64,000 nucleotides of DNA. Source: a virus. Shown piece by piece: positions 48,819 through 60,200 of the stretch; position 1 is the first letter of the stretch; every line of letters starts with the position of its first letter. Under the pieces are notes generated by a model. The model searched no databases. It was given only the letters and a program-made list of their open reading frames with translations, and was not told the DNA's origin. The position numbers and the translations under genes are program-made. The DNA is taken from IMG/VR virus record IMGVR_UViG_3300029448_000009, positions 1 through 64,000 of that record. One strand, written 5' to 3'.

Positions 48819-49135
48819 TGAAATTTGATGATAAACTAGACAAACAAGTAAAAAAAATTACTGACTTACTAAAATTCAAAAACAAGTCATATGGTAACAG
48901 TGCATTAGAACCAGCTAATATCTTTAGCCAAGCTAATGCCATCGACTCTCTATCTGCAAGGATAGATGATAAATTGATGCGCATTAAAAATAAAGGGATT
49001 TACGATGCAACTGAAGATACAGTCAAAGACTTAATAGGTTATTTGCTACTGTTACTTATGGCTATTGAAGAAAGAGAATTAGAAATAAAGAATGAGTCTA
49101 AAACCTCTTTCGCTAATTCCACTCTTCAAGTTTAA
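48818..49135 (+). CDS. DUF1599-like (nucleotide-modification-associated domain 1) protein
   Basis: This 105-aa, all-helical protein has LLKFKNKSYGNSALEPANIFSQ (about 17-38), SARIDDKLMRIKN (about 46-58) and EDTVKDLIGYLLLLLMAIEE (about 66-85). The pattern K-(N/D)-x-(D/S)-Y-G ... R-x-x-D-K-x-x-R-(I/L) ... E-D-(T/S)-x-x-D-L-x-x-Y matches the DUF1599 family, relatives of MazG-type NTP pyrophosphatases that often sit beside base-modification genes. It may control nucleotide pools. It is the last gene of the early arm. Confidence 0.75.
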   Translation: MKFDDKLDKQVKKITDLLKFKNKSYGNSALEPANIFSQANAIDSLSARIDDKLMRIKNKGIYDATEDTVKDLIGYLLLLLMAIEERELEIKNESKTSFANSTLQV

Positions 49136-49138
49136 TTT

Positions 49139-49174
49139 AGGAGGGCCTTTCAATTTCAAGGGAGGCCCTTTTAT
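49139..49174. terminator. Bidirectional terminator between converging arms
   Basis: GGGCCT/AGGCCC (49143-49148 with 49163-49168), extended by A-T and G-T pairs, with an inner CCTT/AAGG stem. It is followed by T-rich sequence on the plus strand. It fills the 35-bp gap between the stop codons of the converging genes. Confidence 0.8.
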
Positions 49175-52100
49175 ATTCTTGTTACGTATGGATTATTCTT
49201 ATCTTGATCGTAAACCTCAAGAACTCTTCTTAATTGCGACCATCCTGGTACAAACTTTAAAGTATGATAAAACATAGGAGTCTTATCTCTTTTGTTTTCT
49301 GGTATTATACTTAACATTTCTAACGACTCTGTCCATCCATTATTTACAACTTTTATACTATCTGTAAACAATCCTGTTAACGGTATAAGGCCTCTAGTAA
49401 ATGTAGCAAACTCTACAGGATTTAATGTAAAACCTAATTCCATTTGAGTTCTTGCTAATAACATGTACATCTTTCTACTTAACCATGTTTTATTTTTAAA
49501 CTTCTCATCATCTGGACCTACTCCCATTCCCATAGCCATCGCTGCTATATACATTCCCAATAACGCTCTTATTTCCGCTAACGTTCTTTTAACAGATCGT
49601 TGCCTCATTCTTAAAAACTCTTTAAATGGTATATTTTGTAACCGTTTATCTGTTTGATTTCTTTTCCACCTTTCAAATTCTGTTTCAGCTGCTTTTGTTC
49701 TACTTTTAAATTTCTTTTCCATAGCAGGTGTCCACTTCCCTTCTTTTTCTAATTTTGCTTTTTCTGCTGGATCCGTAATAAATTTATTTAAAAATGCTAA
49801 TTGAGTTATAGCATCTAATCCTTTTTGTAAAGAGCCCTGTAAAATTGTTTTAAATCCTAATTCTTCTCTTAATAAAGTTTTTCCATGCGATCCTGTTCCT
49901 AATCCTTTTAAGAATCCCCAATATCTACCTTCTTCTAATACTTTTAATACATCATTATATTTTCTATCCCCAAATCTAGACTCAACTACTCCTGGCATCC
50001 AACTTTTAAACTGCATCATTATTTGTCCTGTTAAAGATGTACTAAATGCTGTTATGTTTTCGTCACTCATTTCCCCTTTTATCTTTCTAGCCATTGCTTT
50101 TACCCTTAATCTAAAATCTTCATAAGACGATTGAGTTAATCCTTCAATTATTAAATTACCTTCTTTATGATTTTTTGAAAAACTTTCCCATAACGACTTT
50201 GTTCCTGCAGGAAGATCGACAAGTCTTTGTAAAACACCCTCTTTATCAATACCATGGTTTTGTGCCATAGCTACTGTTATCATACCATCTATATTTTCAT
50301 CTGGATTTCTTAATGGAGCATACCAGTTATTTAAGTCTAACCATTTATTAGAAGCTTTTGCAGACAAATCTCTAGCTTTTTGCCAAGTTAATCCTGATTG
50401 AAAAGGGTCTATATACTGAACTAATGCATGCCACGCTTTATTTTGATCTGTTCCCAGCTGTATAAAAGCTTTTCTTGCTATATTTAATTGTTTATTATTA
50501 TAATGTACACCATCTATACCGTTATAAAAAGCGTTAAAACCCCCTGTAATTCTAGCTGCTATACCTGGAATAACTGCAAATCCTAATACTTTTGCAGAGT
50601 ATATAGATTGTAAAGTTTTAATTGTTTTTATTTTACTTATACCCAACATTGTACTATCTTCATCTTGTATTTTTTGTCCGTACAAATAAAAATTTATAAA
50701 CTTATCATAGGTTGCTAATAATTCTGGAGACGCGTCTTGTTTTCTAATTTCTGATCCTTGATATTGTAATTGTCCTTTTTTAGTTACAGCTTCTCCTCTT
50801 TCTATAACCATCTCTTTTAGCCCCATAACATAAGATTCTATTTCTCCCATGTGTTTATGATTATAAAGACTTGTTGCTAATAAATATAAAGACTTAGATA
50901 GATCTGTGGATTTCATTCCAGCAGCTACCTCTCCATGACTATTTGTTAAATCATTTAAATATGGTAAAGGTATTTGACTTATCATTGAGCCGTCATTGTT
51001 ATAATTAAACACACCCATTGTTTCTGTTTCTTCTTTAATCATAAAACTTCTCGACAGGGCATCAGCCATTTCATTCATTCCTTTAAATCCTAATCCATTA
51101 TTTAATAAAGATTCCATCATGTCGTCTTTTACATTAGCTATAAAGTTTGGTCCTATATTAATATTAGCTTGATTGCTCATATTTTCTATAGTTTCTCTAT
51201 ACTTATTGTAATAATCTAACACAGGTTTATTAGCTGCTATACGTTTAAATTTTTCAGAATAATTGTCTTGAGGATTTTTAGGTTCTAAAAACATTCCCCA
51301 GTATTGATTTAACCAAGCTTTACCATATAAAGGATCAAAAACGTTGTATTTTTCATCCCACCTTTTAATATTTGCTTTTCTTATAGCCATATTTTTAGAA
51401 GGTTTAACAACTAATTTACCTTTGTCGTTGTATTCTCTTAGATCTGGATGTAAAAACTCTTCTCGCGCAATCATATTTTTTCTCATTTGATTGAATTTTT
51501 TTCTAGCGCCTTCTTTAATTTTAAAGTTTTCTTTCATCCAAACTTCATCTCCCTTTTCCTGTTTTGTTTTAATTTGATCTCTAAAATCTTTAGAAAACAT
51601 AGGAACTAAAGTTTTAAAAATAGTTTCATCTTTTTCATTTTTAGTTTCTTCTATTAGTACATCTCTAAAAGCTTCTGTTAAAGTCATCCCATTGTCTTTA
51701 GCCCACTTGTTTAACCCTCCATTTCTTTTACCATTCTTATCTTTAGGTCCAAATGTAATATCTTGTATTTCTTCATATATACCATCTGTAACTGCTTTTG
51801 TTTTATTAAAAGATTGATAGATTTTTTTATATGCAGCTCTAAATGCTGGATGTGGGAATACATCCATAGTTGTAAAATTCTTACTTAACCATCCTGTAGT
51901 TTTAGGAGTTTCTGATAAATCTATATCATCACGTTGTGCTTTTGTAGTAATTTTTTGCATCCATGCATCTCTAACACGTTGTAAATTATTATTTACAATA
52001 GTTGAAGCAGCATTAAAAGCGTCTTGATAATTTCTTGCTTCTTCTTTATTTTTAGAGTTTTTAAGTTTATCATCAAAATACTTTATTGTTTTATCTGTAA

Positions 52101-54231
52101 TACCTTTAAACAATACAAAATCTTCATATATAGACTTTAAGTCATTTTCATCTAGGTAGTCTGGATGATTTACATCTTGTATACCTACACCAGATGTAAC
52201 CAAACTAATTCTTTGTGCAACTTTATCTATTAAACTTTTTATGTCTCCTTTTACAACAAGTTCTTGCATACCATCTTCTAGGATCTCTATACGAGCTTGC
52301 AGCTTAGCAAAGTCTGTTCTTTTAGCTTTTATATTTCTTTGTTGAGTTTTTAATCTTTTAATTTGATTATCTAATTTGTTTACTAGCTCGTCTAGTTCTT
52401 CATAATCTGTTTTTTCTAAAGCTACAGCAATAGATCTTAAGAATTCTGGATTTGTATGCGCCATTTCAAACTTAACAAGGTTATTAGTAAAGTTTTTAGC
52501 AACTGTTTTTGCAAATTCTACATGGATTGGTATGATTCTTGTTCTATTAAACTTTTCAACTTTATGAACCTCTTGTAACATATTCATATAAGTACTAATC
52601 TGTGTGTTATAGCTATCCATTTTTTGTCTAAAAGGATTTTTATCTATTTTTCCTTTATCTGTATAATAACTAGATGGAGATATTGTTTTCCAATCAAGTA
52701 GATCCATACTAGCGTCTGAATATACAACAGCAGCATCTATAGTTCCTGCTACGCCTGTCAGCCCCGCCATTTTACTGTGAGGATTTACAATTCTTAACTC
52801 AGTAAGTAAATTAGCTTTTCCTTCACCAATCTTTTTTTGTTGGATCTCTATTTGTTTAATATGATTTCTTACACCTGTTTTAAATATCTCAAAGTGTCTT
52901 CTAGTCATATTAGCTTCAGCTCGAATTTGTTCTAAAGTTTTTGTTCCTACACCATCTACATCTATAACATCTATTAAATCACTTTTACCTCCATAAAAAT
53001 TCATTAACTGCTGTGCAGCATTATGTATTCTAATACCATTTTTTCTTAAATGTTGACTTCTTTCTAGGTTAGATATTTCTAAAGCTCTTTGTTTACCTTT
53101 TTGTCTAACAAAATCTCTAGTACTTTTATCTGTAACACGATTACTAATAATATATTCTACTCCGTTTTTAGTAAATTTATATCTTTTCAGTTTTTTACCT
53201 TCAGAAAACTCTTCTATAACCTCTAATTGTCTAGGCAGTTTACCATCCTCTTCTTGTATCCATTCTTTTATAACTAAGTTTTTATGATCTTCTTTTAGAC
53301 TGTTAGTTACCTTTTCTTGTGGAGTTTCTGTTTCATTTGTTTCTTCTTGTTGTAACATTTCAACGTCCCCAATCTCTTCCACGGCATCTTTATATGTTGT
53401 TTTACTTTCTAGCAACATATTTTCCGCAGCTGCTAAAAATGGATTATTCTCTCCTCCAAAAAATTTCTTAATTGCATTTAATACTTTTTGAAACCATCTA
53501 CCAAATCTAGATATGTTTGGCTTACTTTCTGCAGAAGAGTGTGTGTTAACAACTTCAGCTGCTATTAGTTTTCCTATTGCTTCGTCTCTTAGTTTAGACT
53601 GATTAGGAGAACCGTCCTCGTTTTGATATAAAGGATTAGAAGAATACTCATTAGTTACTTTCTTTAACATGTCGTACTTATCTATACTTCTTAGCATAGA
53701 TTGGTATAAAGGACTATCTTTAGCCTTTAACAGTTCGACAAATAAATGTGATGCTTCTTCAGGTAATGTAGTTATATCTGCTTTACCTCTTACAACTTGA
53801 ACAGTTTTTAATAACGTATCTAATTTAGCAACTCCTGAAATGTTATTACCTGCACGATCTGTAAGGCTGTCTACAACCTTTGTAGTAAATCCAAATTCGA
53901 GTAAAAAGTCTTTCATTCTTTCATTTAACTCTTTATTTGCATCTTCTATAACGGGATCTGTTTCTTGCTGATTATAAATATTTACTTCAGGTTTAGGTAA
54001 AGTCTCCATAACAGACTCGACACTTTCTATGTACGGTTCCCCATTCTCATCTAAAACATCTTCAAATTTATTTTTAAATGCTTTTGTTTGAGTCTCAAGC
54101 CATACTTTATGCGCTTCTTCTTTGCTGCCCAGTCTAGAAACTAGATCATTAAACAGGTTAGAAGGACTACCATTGTTTGCGTATACTTGTGATACACTCC
54201 CATCTATATTTTTTACTACGTTACATGCCAT
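49171..54231 (-). CDS. Giant 1686-aa virion-cargo-type protein with PD-(D/E)XK nuclease motif
   Basis: This gene lies immediately downstream of the RNA polymerase gene and its start shares a base with that stop codon. Near residue 157 the motif LPEEASHLFVELL resembles the zincin-like element found in phage 'polyvalent' proteins, with E replacing the first His of HExxH. Residues about 495-516 (GTIDAAVVYSDASMDLLDWKT, cited as G-T-I-D ... D-W-K-T) form a PD-(D/E)XK nuclease core. The rest is long charged helices up to about 1100, then a mixed C-terminal part with hydrophobic stretches. Such giant partners are packaged with the crAss-like RNA polymerase and ejected into the host. Confidence 0.7.
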   Translation of the reverse strand: MACNVVKNIDGSVSQVYANNGSPSNLFNDLVSRLGSKEEAHKVWLETQTKAFKNKFEDVLDENGEPYIESVESVMETLPKPEVNIYNQQETDPVIEDANKELNERMKDFLLEFGFTTKVVDSLTDRAGNNISGVAKLDTLLKTVQVVRGKADITTLPEEASHLFVELLKAKDSPLYQSMLRSIDKYDMLKKVTNEYSSNPLYQNEDGSPNQSKLRDEAIGKLIAAEVVNTHSSAESKPNISRFGRWFQKVLNAIKKFFGGENNPFLAAAENMLLESKTTYKDAVEEIGDVEMLQQEETNETETPQEKVTNSLKEDHKNLVIKEWIQEEDGKLPRQLEVIEEFSEGKKLKRYKFTKNGVEYIISNRVTDKSTRDFVRQKGKQRALEISNLERSQHLRKNGIRIHNAAQQLMNFYGGKSDLIDVIDVDGVGTKTLEQIRAEANMTRRHFEIFKTGVRNHIKQIEIQQKKIGEGKANLLTELRIVNPHSKMAGLTGVAGTIDAAVVYSDASMDLLDWKTISPSSYYTDKGKIDKNPFRQKMDSYNTQISTYMNMLQEVHKVEKFNRTRIIPIHVEFAKTVAKNFTNNLVKFEMAHTNPEFLRSIAVALEKTDYEELDELVNKLDNQIKRLKTQQRNIKAKRTDFAKLQARIEILEDGMQELVVKGDIKSLIDKVAQRISLVTSGVGIQDVNHPDYLDENDLKSIYEDFVLFKGITDKTIKYFDDKLKNSKNKEEARNYQDAFNAASTIVNNNLQRVRDAWMQKITTKAQRDDIDLSETPKTTGWLSKNFTTMDVFPHPAFRAAYKKIYQSFNKTKAVTDGIYEEIQDITFGPKDKNGKRNGGLNKWAKDNGMTLTEAFRDVLIEETKNEKDETIFKTLVPMFSKDFRDQIKTKQEKGDEVWMKENFKIKEGARKKFNQMRKNMIAREEFLHPDLREYNDKGKLVVKPSKNMAIRKANIKRWDEKYNVFDPLYGKAWLNQYWGMFLEPKNPQDNYSEKFKRIAANKPVLDYYNKYRETIENMSNQANINIGPNFIANVKDDMMESLLNNGLGFKGMNEMADALSRSFMIKEETETMGVFNYNNDGSMISQIPLPYLNDLTNSHGEVAAGMKSTDLSKSLYLLATSLYNHKHMGEIESYVMGLKEMVIERGEAVTKKGQLQYQGSEIRKQDASPELLATYDKFINFYLYGQKIQDEDSTMLGISKIKTIKTLQSIYSAKVLGFAVIPGIAARITGGFNAFYNGIDGVHYNNKQLNIARKAFIQLGTDQNKAWHALVQYIDPFQSGLTWQKARDLSAKASNKWLDLNNWYAPLRNPDENIDGMITVAMAQNHGIDKEGVLQRLVDLPAGTKSLWESFSKNHKEGNLIIEGLTQSSYEDFRLRVKAMARKIKGEMSDENITAFSTSLTGQIMMQFKSWMPGVVESRFGDRKYNDVLKVLEEGRYWGFLKGLGTGSHGKTLLREELGFKTILQGSLQKGLDAITQLAFLNKFITDPAEKAKLEKEGKWTPAMEKKFKSRTKAAETEFERWKRNQTDKRLQNIPFKEFLRMRQRSVKRTLAEIRALLGMYIAAMAMGMGVGPDDEKFKNKTWLSRKMYMLLARTQMELGFTLNPVEFATFTRGLIPLTGLFTDSIKVVNNGWTESLEMLSIIPENKRDKTPMFYHTLKFVPGWSQLRRVLEVYDQDKNNPYVTRI

Positions 54232-57200
54232 TATTTACAAGTTGTTTTTTTCTCAATTGCTATTCGTTCTGCTATTTCTTTTGGATTTATTTTTAGTGTG
54301 TTTGCTATAGGATTTATAGCAGTAGTTCCTACTATTGTAACATTTCTTCTTTTTCTTAGCTGTCTTCTTAGTATTCCTAACCTCATCTTTTCTTCACTAG
54401 TCAAATCGTTTAAAAGTTTACTACCTGGTACTCCTACTTTAATTGATAAAGATTGATTTATATTATTAAGTCGTGTTTGTTCTTGCATCAATATATTTAC
54501 AGCCATTTCACCTGTACCTGGTAAAAGTTTTGTTTGAAAGCTTCTCTTACCATTTTTAATTTGTTGTTGTATATCTTTTCTTAGTTGTTCTTCTACAATA
54601 GCAGCCCCATCTTCACCTTCATAGATCTCAGGTCTTACATGTTGTATGTTTACAACTTTTTTGTAATCCTCTTCAGCATTAATGTTTTCTTTTGCATCAA
54701 CCCCAACAACTTCATAAACACTTAACTTTTGATTTTTACTGCTGTCTAACCAAGAAGATGGTATTTTATTTTTACCTGATTTTATTTTAGGTAATAATTT
54801 ATCCCAACTGTCATACCCTTCATTCCTTGCAAAGTTATCTAATTCTTCTGCACTATCCAAACCTTTGTATTGTATTTCATCAACCAGTTTTAAATGTATC
54901 TTAGTGTTATCTGGTAACACATACACTTTACCGCTTTTGAAAGATCCTGCAGGAACACTTATATTTTTAACTGCGCCCTTTGCAATTTGAGCTAATTCAA
55001 ATTTAGAAAATGTAGTACCTATAGGAGAAATAATTTGTTTACTAAATACATCTTGTGTTTGAGTATATCGTAAATTGTTTTTATCAAGTATAGATTTTTC
55101 ATTAGGATCTGTAGGGTATTCTTTTAAGTTTAACCCATTTCCTAATTTATCTACTATTTCATATGATGCATAATCACTTTTGCTATTTTGATTTAAAGAC
55201 TTTTTAAATAACAATGTTGTTTTAGGAACTGGTAATCCTTTAGCTTTTAACTCTTCTGCTTCCTGTGTTTCTACAGCATCTGTAATAACAGATACATATG
55301 GGAACCCGCTAGTAGGATCTGCAGATTTTATTTTAGGAAAAATATTTTTTGATTGTATTGTATACTTACTTCGAGGTAATCTTGGAACAATTCTAGAATT
55401 ATGCCAATTGTTTCTAAAGAAATTATCAAAGAAATTAATTACATCTGTGCTACCAGGTTTTAGCTTATTAACTATTTGAACTGCACGTTCTGTAAACTTT
55501 TCTGTAGGTAATAAATGTAAGTAACTCATATTAGTTAAAGACATACCCGATTGTAAGATTGCATGGTCCACTAACATGTTTTGATCTGCTTCTGGTAACT
55601 CTAAGAAAGAATCTCTCATTAAGTTAGCTTCATAGTTATTTAAAACTCTAGTATATACTTTTATATTATCTGTACCTCTTAATGGTCCTGTTCTTACTTT
55701 TTCTATAGACGGTAATAAAGATTGTACAAAACTATTATTTGGGTACTCTTTTTGTAATTGTGCTACTCTTTTTGCAGCCGTGTTTTCCCCTAAAAATAAT
55801 TGTTCTGCTTTGTCTCCTAATTTAACACCATCAAACTTATGTGATAATAAGGCAGCAATAACTAATTCATTTTCTGCTTCATTCATAACAGCTAATCTAT
55901 TAGCATCACTTAATGGTAATTTATTATTAGAAAATATTTCAAAGATAGCATCTAGTTGACCAACAGCTCTAGGCCCCGCACGGTCTGTTAAGAACATAGA
56001 GTTAAACTGTTTTGATGCTGCTTCATGGGTTAAATAGAATTCATTTAAATGTGTTCTTAATATTAAATTATCTATGTTCCCAAATGTATTGTCTGCTTTA
56101 ACTTGATCGTACTGTTCTAGTATTAATCGAGCATGATTTCTACCTTTTGGTTGTTTTGTATCAAAAGAGGTTGCTAAAGTTAAAGCTGTTAACTGTCCCC
56201 CAATTGCATCATACAATACAAAATCTTCTAGTATTTGTTGTTGATCTTGTGCTAGATTTTCTTTTACCAGTTCGGTTTTTGTTTTTTGAGACATTTCTTT
56301 TAACTGCTCTGCATTAAATAGTTTGTCTTGTCTGTTAGTTTGTGGTTTATTAGGACTGTATAAATTTAATACAGCGTTAAGTATAACCTTTTTAGACATT
56401 GGGCTATTTTTAACCATTTGTATTTTACTTTTATTTACATTAAGTGCTTTAATGTAATCTTTTACAATTGGCTGATTAATTAAAAAGACAGCATTTCTTA
56501 CTGGGACTCCTGATCTTAATAAAAACATAAGCGCATTTCCAACTTCAGGAACAAGGTTTAAGTCAGCTACAATAGGGTCTTCTGATGCATCTGCAAAAAC
56601 ATTCAATAATTCAGATGCAATTTCAGTTATTCTGTGCTCTCCATTAACATCGTATATCCTGTCTAATCTAATTGGATTTCCTGTTAGTCCCCCAAAACCT
56701 TCTAAGTTTATACCTAATTTGCTAAACTTTTTTACTCCGTCTATCTCAGTGTTTGGTCTGAGATATAGCCCTGCCTGCTGTGATTTTACTATGTGTGTAG
56801 CATTGGTAGCGGCTATACCCAAACCATTCTTTCCTGATTGGAAATCCTTTGTGATATTAAAGATATGTGGATATGATATTAGATCTGCGTATGTAACGTC
56901 TCTTTCTTTTATTCCTAGCTCATCTCTTATATCTAGTATTACCCTAGTTCCAATAGGATTAAGTAATTGATTATAAGATCTAGAATTAGATAATATTTTT
57001 GTTTTTAAATCAATCATTCTGTTTTGTACAGCTCCGATGTGATTTAACTCTGTAGGATTTTTACCTTTATTTTCTGCAAAAAATTCATCTAATGAAGGTA
57101 TTTTATTTGCTTTCTTTTTTAATTTATTAAACTCTTTTATAACGTCTTCTACACGATCTGCACGATCTTTGTCAGGGTTACTTGCAAGTTTTCTAAATCT

Positions 57201-60200
57201 ACTAAATAATACTTCTATTTCTGCATCTGAATAATCGTATAACTTATCACCTGCTATATTAGGATTCTCTCTAAAAATAGCCATTAACAAATTATTTACA
57301 GCTGCTTCTGTGCTTCCTAATTCTTGTTCCTGTGCAACGATTAAATCTTTATTTAACTTGCTCCAAAAGTTGTTAAATGGACCATACACAGCATTATAGT
57401 ATACTGCCATACCTTCTTTGGTATTTGTATCTGCATTTATAAACTCTCTTTTTGTTATCATTCCATCTTTAACTGTATAAGATGGAAGATATAATGTTAA
57501 TTTATCAATATCAAAATCAGACCCTGCTTTTACAACAAGCTCAGAAGGGACCATAATTTGAGCCCCAGCTTCTGCAGGTAAAAAGCCTTTAATAGTCATA
57601 AAGTCTATAGAGTGCAACCCATCTGTAGGTATACGGAATCCTATTAATTCTAATAAATTAGAGTCTCCTATTTTCTTTCCTCTTTCATTGTATATACCGT
57701 CCTGTCTTATTTCTAAATTTTTACCTAAGAGTTCTTTAAAGTAGTGTGGTAGGTATACCTCCATACCAAGAGTTTCTGAGTCTTTATTTCTACGGTCTTT
57801 TTTACGGTAAAATTTTAAACCTGTTGCTCCTGAAGATTGTAATTTTCCTTCTTTTACAACCCTAACAACTTGTTCTTTTCCAATTGCAGTTTCTGATCCT
57901 AAAGAGGATACCTGTACTGCATTTTCACCTGTTACTTTTTGTGTAATAGTATTATTAGATATTAAAGAAAACAATAAATTTTCAATTCTATTTTTATTTA
58001 CAATTAAATCAAACACCTTTTTGTCCCCGTCAGGCTGATTTAATAAAGACTCAATACCTGCAGCTACATTTTCTGGATAATTTCTTTTAGCTATTTCATC
58101 ACGGATCATATCAGCAAACTTTTGCATGTTACCATCTTTTAGTTTATAGCTTGTTTCCCCGTTCTTAGTAGTTTGTTCTAGATTAAATCTTTTTAATAAA
58201 TTTTCTCTACTTCTTCGTGTTATTTCATTAACTGCATCTAAATAATCTGATGCATTTTTATGTACTTCAGATTTAGATTTCTTTTGTTCTTCAGTTAAAC
58301 CTGCCCAAGTTTTTGTATCTCCTTCATAATCTACTGGCATTCCTCCTTCATACAGATTAGCAAGTATATGTGTTCTAGACTGCGTACCTAAAGTAACTTT
58401 ACCTTTAAACTCTTTGTTAATATCTACTTGTATCCCAAAATAAGATAAATCTATAACTGTGTGTAAATCAGGATCAATTGAGTTTATACCCCCATTTTCA
58501 TTATAAAATGCAGGTGCGTTTCCTGTATCTAAACTTACTCTACTTCCCACTTTTGCTGCTGTAGGATGCATAACCATGTCTGTATTAGTTTCATACATGT
58601 TTTTTAACAGTCCTTTTAATGCAGTATCCTTTCCATTTATTCTAGTCATCTGTGGAAAAATAGGAGTTAAAGATAGTTTTAATCCTACCATTTGTTTTAA
58701 TGGGGATATTGCAGGTCCAAATCCTTGAGGCTTTAGTGTTGGGAATGAGGTAAGTTCTTCTCTTGTAAGTTCCTGTCCTAACATTGCCTTTTTAAATAGA
58801 TTTTCTTGTTTACCTGTCCAATCACCAATTCTCATCATAAGTTCTCTATAGAAATGTATATTAGCAAATGCATTAGCATCTGCCTCTTCTATGTTTCTAT
58901 ATAGATTAGATATGTCCTCCCCTAAATATTCAGCATATTCTCTCCAATACACACTTTCTGATACAGGATCTCCATAAACCATTATATTAGCTTGACCTGT
59001 ATAGTTTTTATTGTGATCTCCGTATTCTTCTTTTATATCTTCACTAGTTTCTACTTCATTACTGTTTAACCAAGAATTCATTAATTCATCAGTTCTAGGG
59101 AATTTTTTTGTACCAGATGCAAGTTTAGTTCTTTTGTATAGATCTTTATACTGCGCTACATCACCAAAGAAAAGTTTTAGTTGTTCTACATTACCTATAA
59201 AAGTTCTTAAGGTAAAAGCATGTGCAATGTCGTTTACTTGTGAATCAGTTAAAGTTGTTTTAGATACATTTTTGCTACCTAAAATTTCAGATATAGTTTG
59301 ATAATCTAAACCATTATTAACAAATGTGTTTCCTTTTCCTTTGCTAATAATTTTATTAGTTAACATCAAAGTTTTATTCTTTTTACTTTGATCATTTAAA
59401 TATTGTATAATAGCTCTAATTAAGGTATTCTCATGTTTTGCTATAAATTGCCCAACTGGTATATTACCTGCTAATGCAGCATCTAAATCTGAAATCTCAG
59501 ATAAGTTTAGTCTAGATCTAACTATATGATTAAACACACGTAGTTCCCCAGCTTTATCTTTATAATCTTTAATATCTTTACCTACACCTTTAGTTCTAAA
59601 TTGTACTGCTGTATTTAATTCGTCTATAAAGTATCCTAACAATTGTCCTTTAGCATCTATTGCATCATTAAACTGCTCAATAGGTAATCTTACACCATAT
59701 TCTGTTTTAGCATCTGCTGTTCTTAATATTGGGATAACACCATTTAAAACAGAGTTTATGTATACTGCAGCTCTATCTTCATATGTTAAATGTGAGGTAT
59801 GTAATCCTTGATCTCCAGCCCTGTCTATTCTTAAGCCTTCAATAACATGCATGTCTATCTTTAAATTAGGGTTTTCAGACAGTGCTCTTAAAACTGCTGA
59901 ATTCGCAACATACGGATTATTTTGAAAGTGCGGTAATAAAGTACCTTTGTTTAGTTTATTAGAAATCATACTCATATAATTATTTAATGTGATTCCATAA
60001 ACAGGTTTACCTTCTGCATTTAAATGTTTTGGTTCAACTATCTTATCGTTAAAAAGCATTTCTACTTTTAATAAATTACCAAGTCTTGTTTGCGCGTCTA
60101 ATGTTTCTTTAGCAAATAGATCTGCACCTAAGTTACCTTTTGGCAACTCTGATAACAACCAGCTTGCTGAGTCCCTCATAATTTCTTTTACAGATTTACC

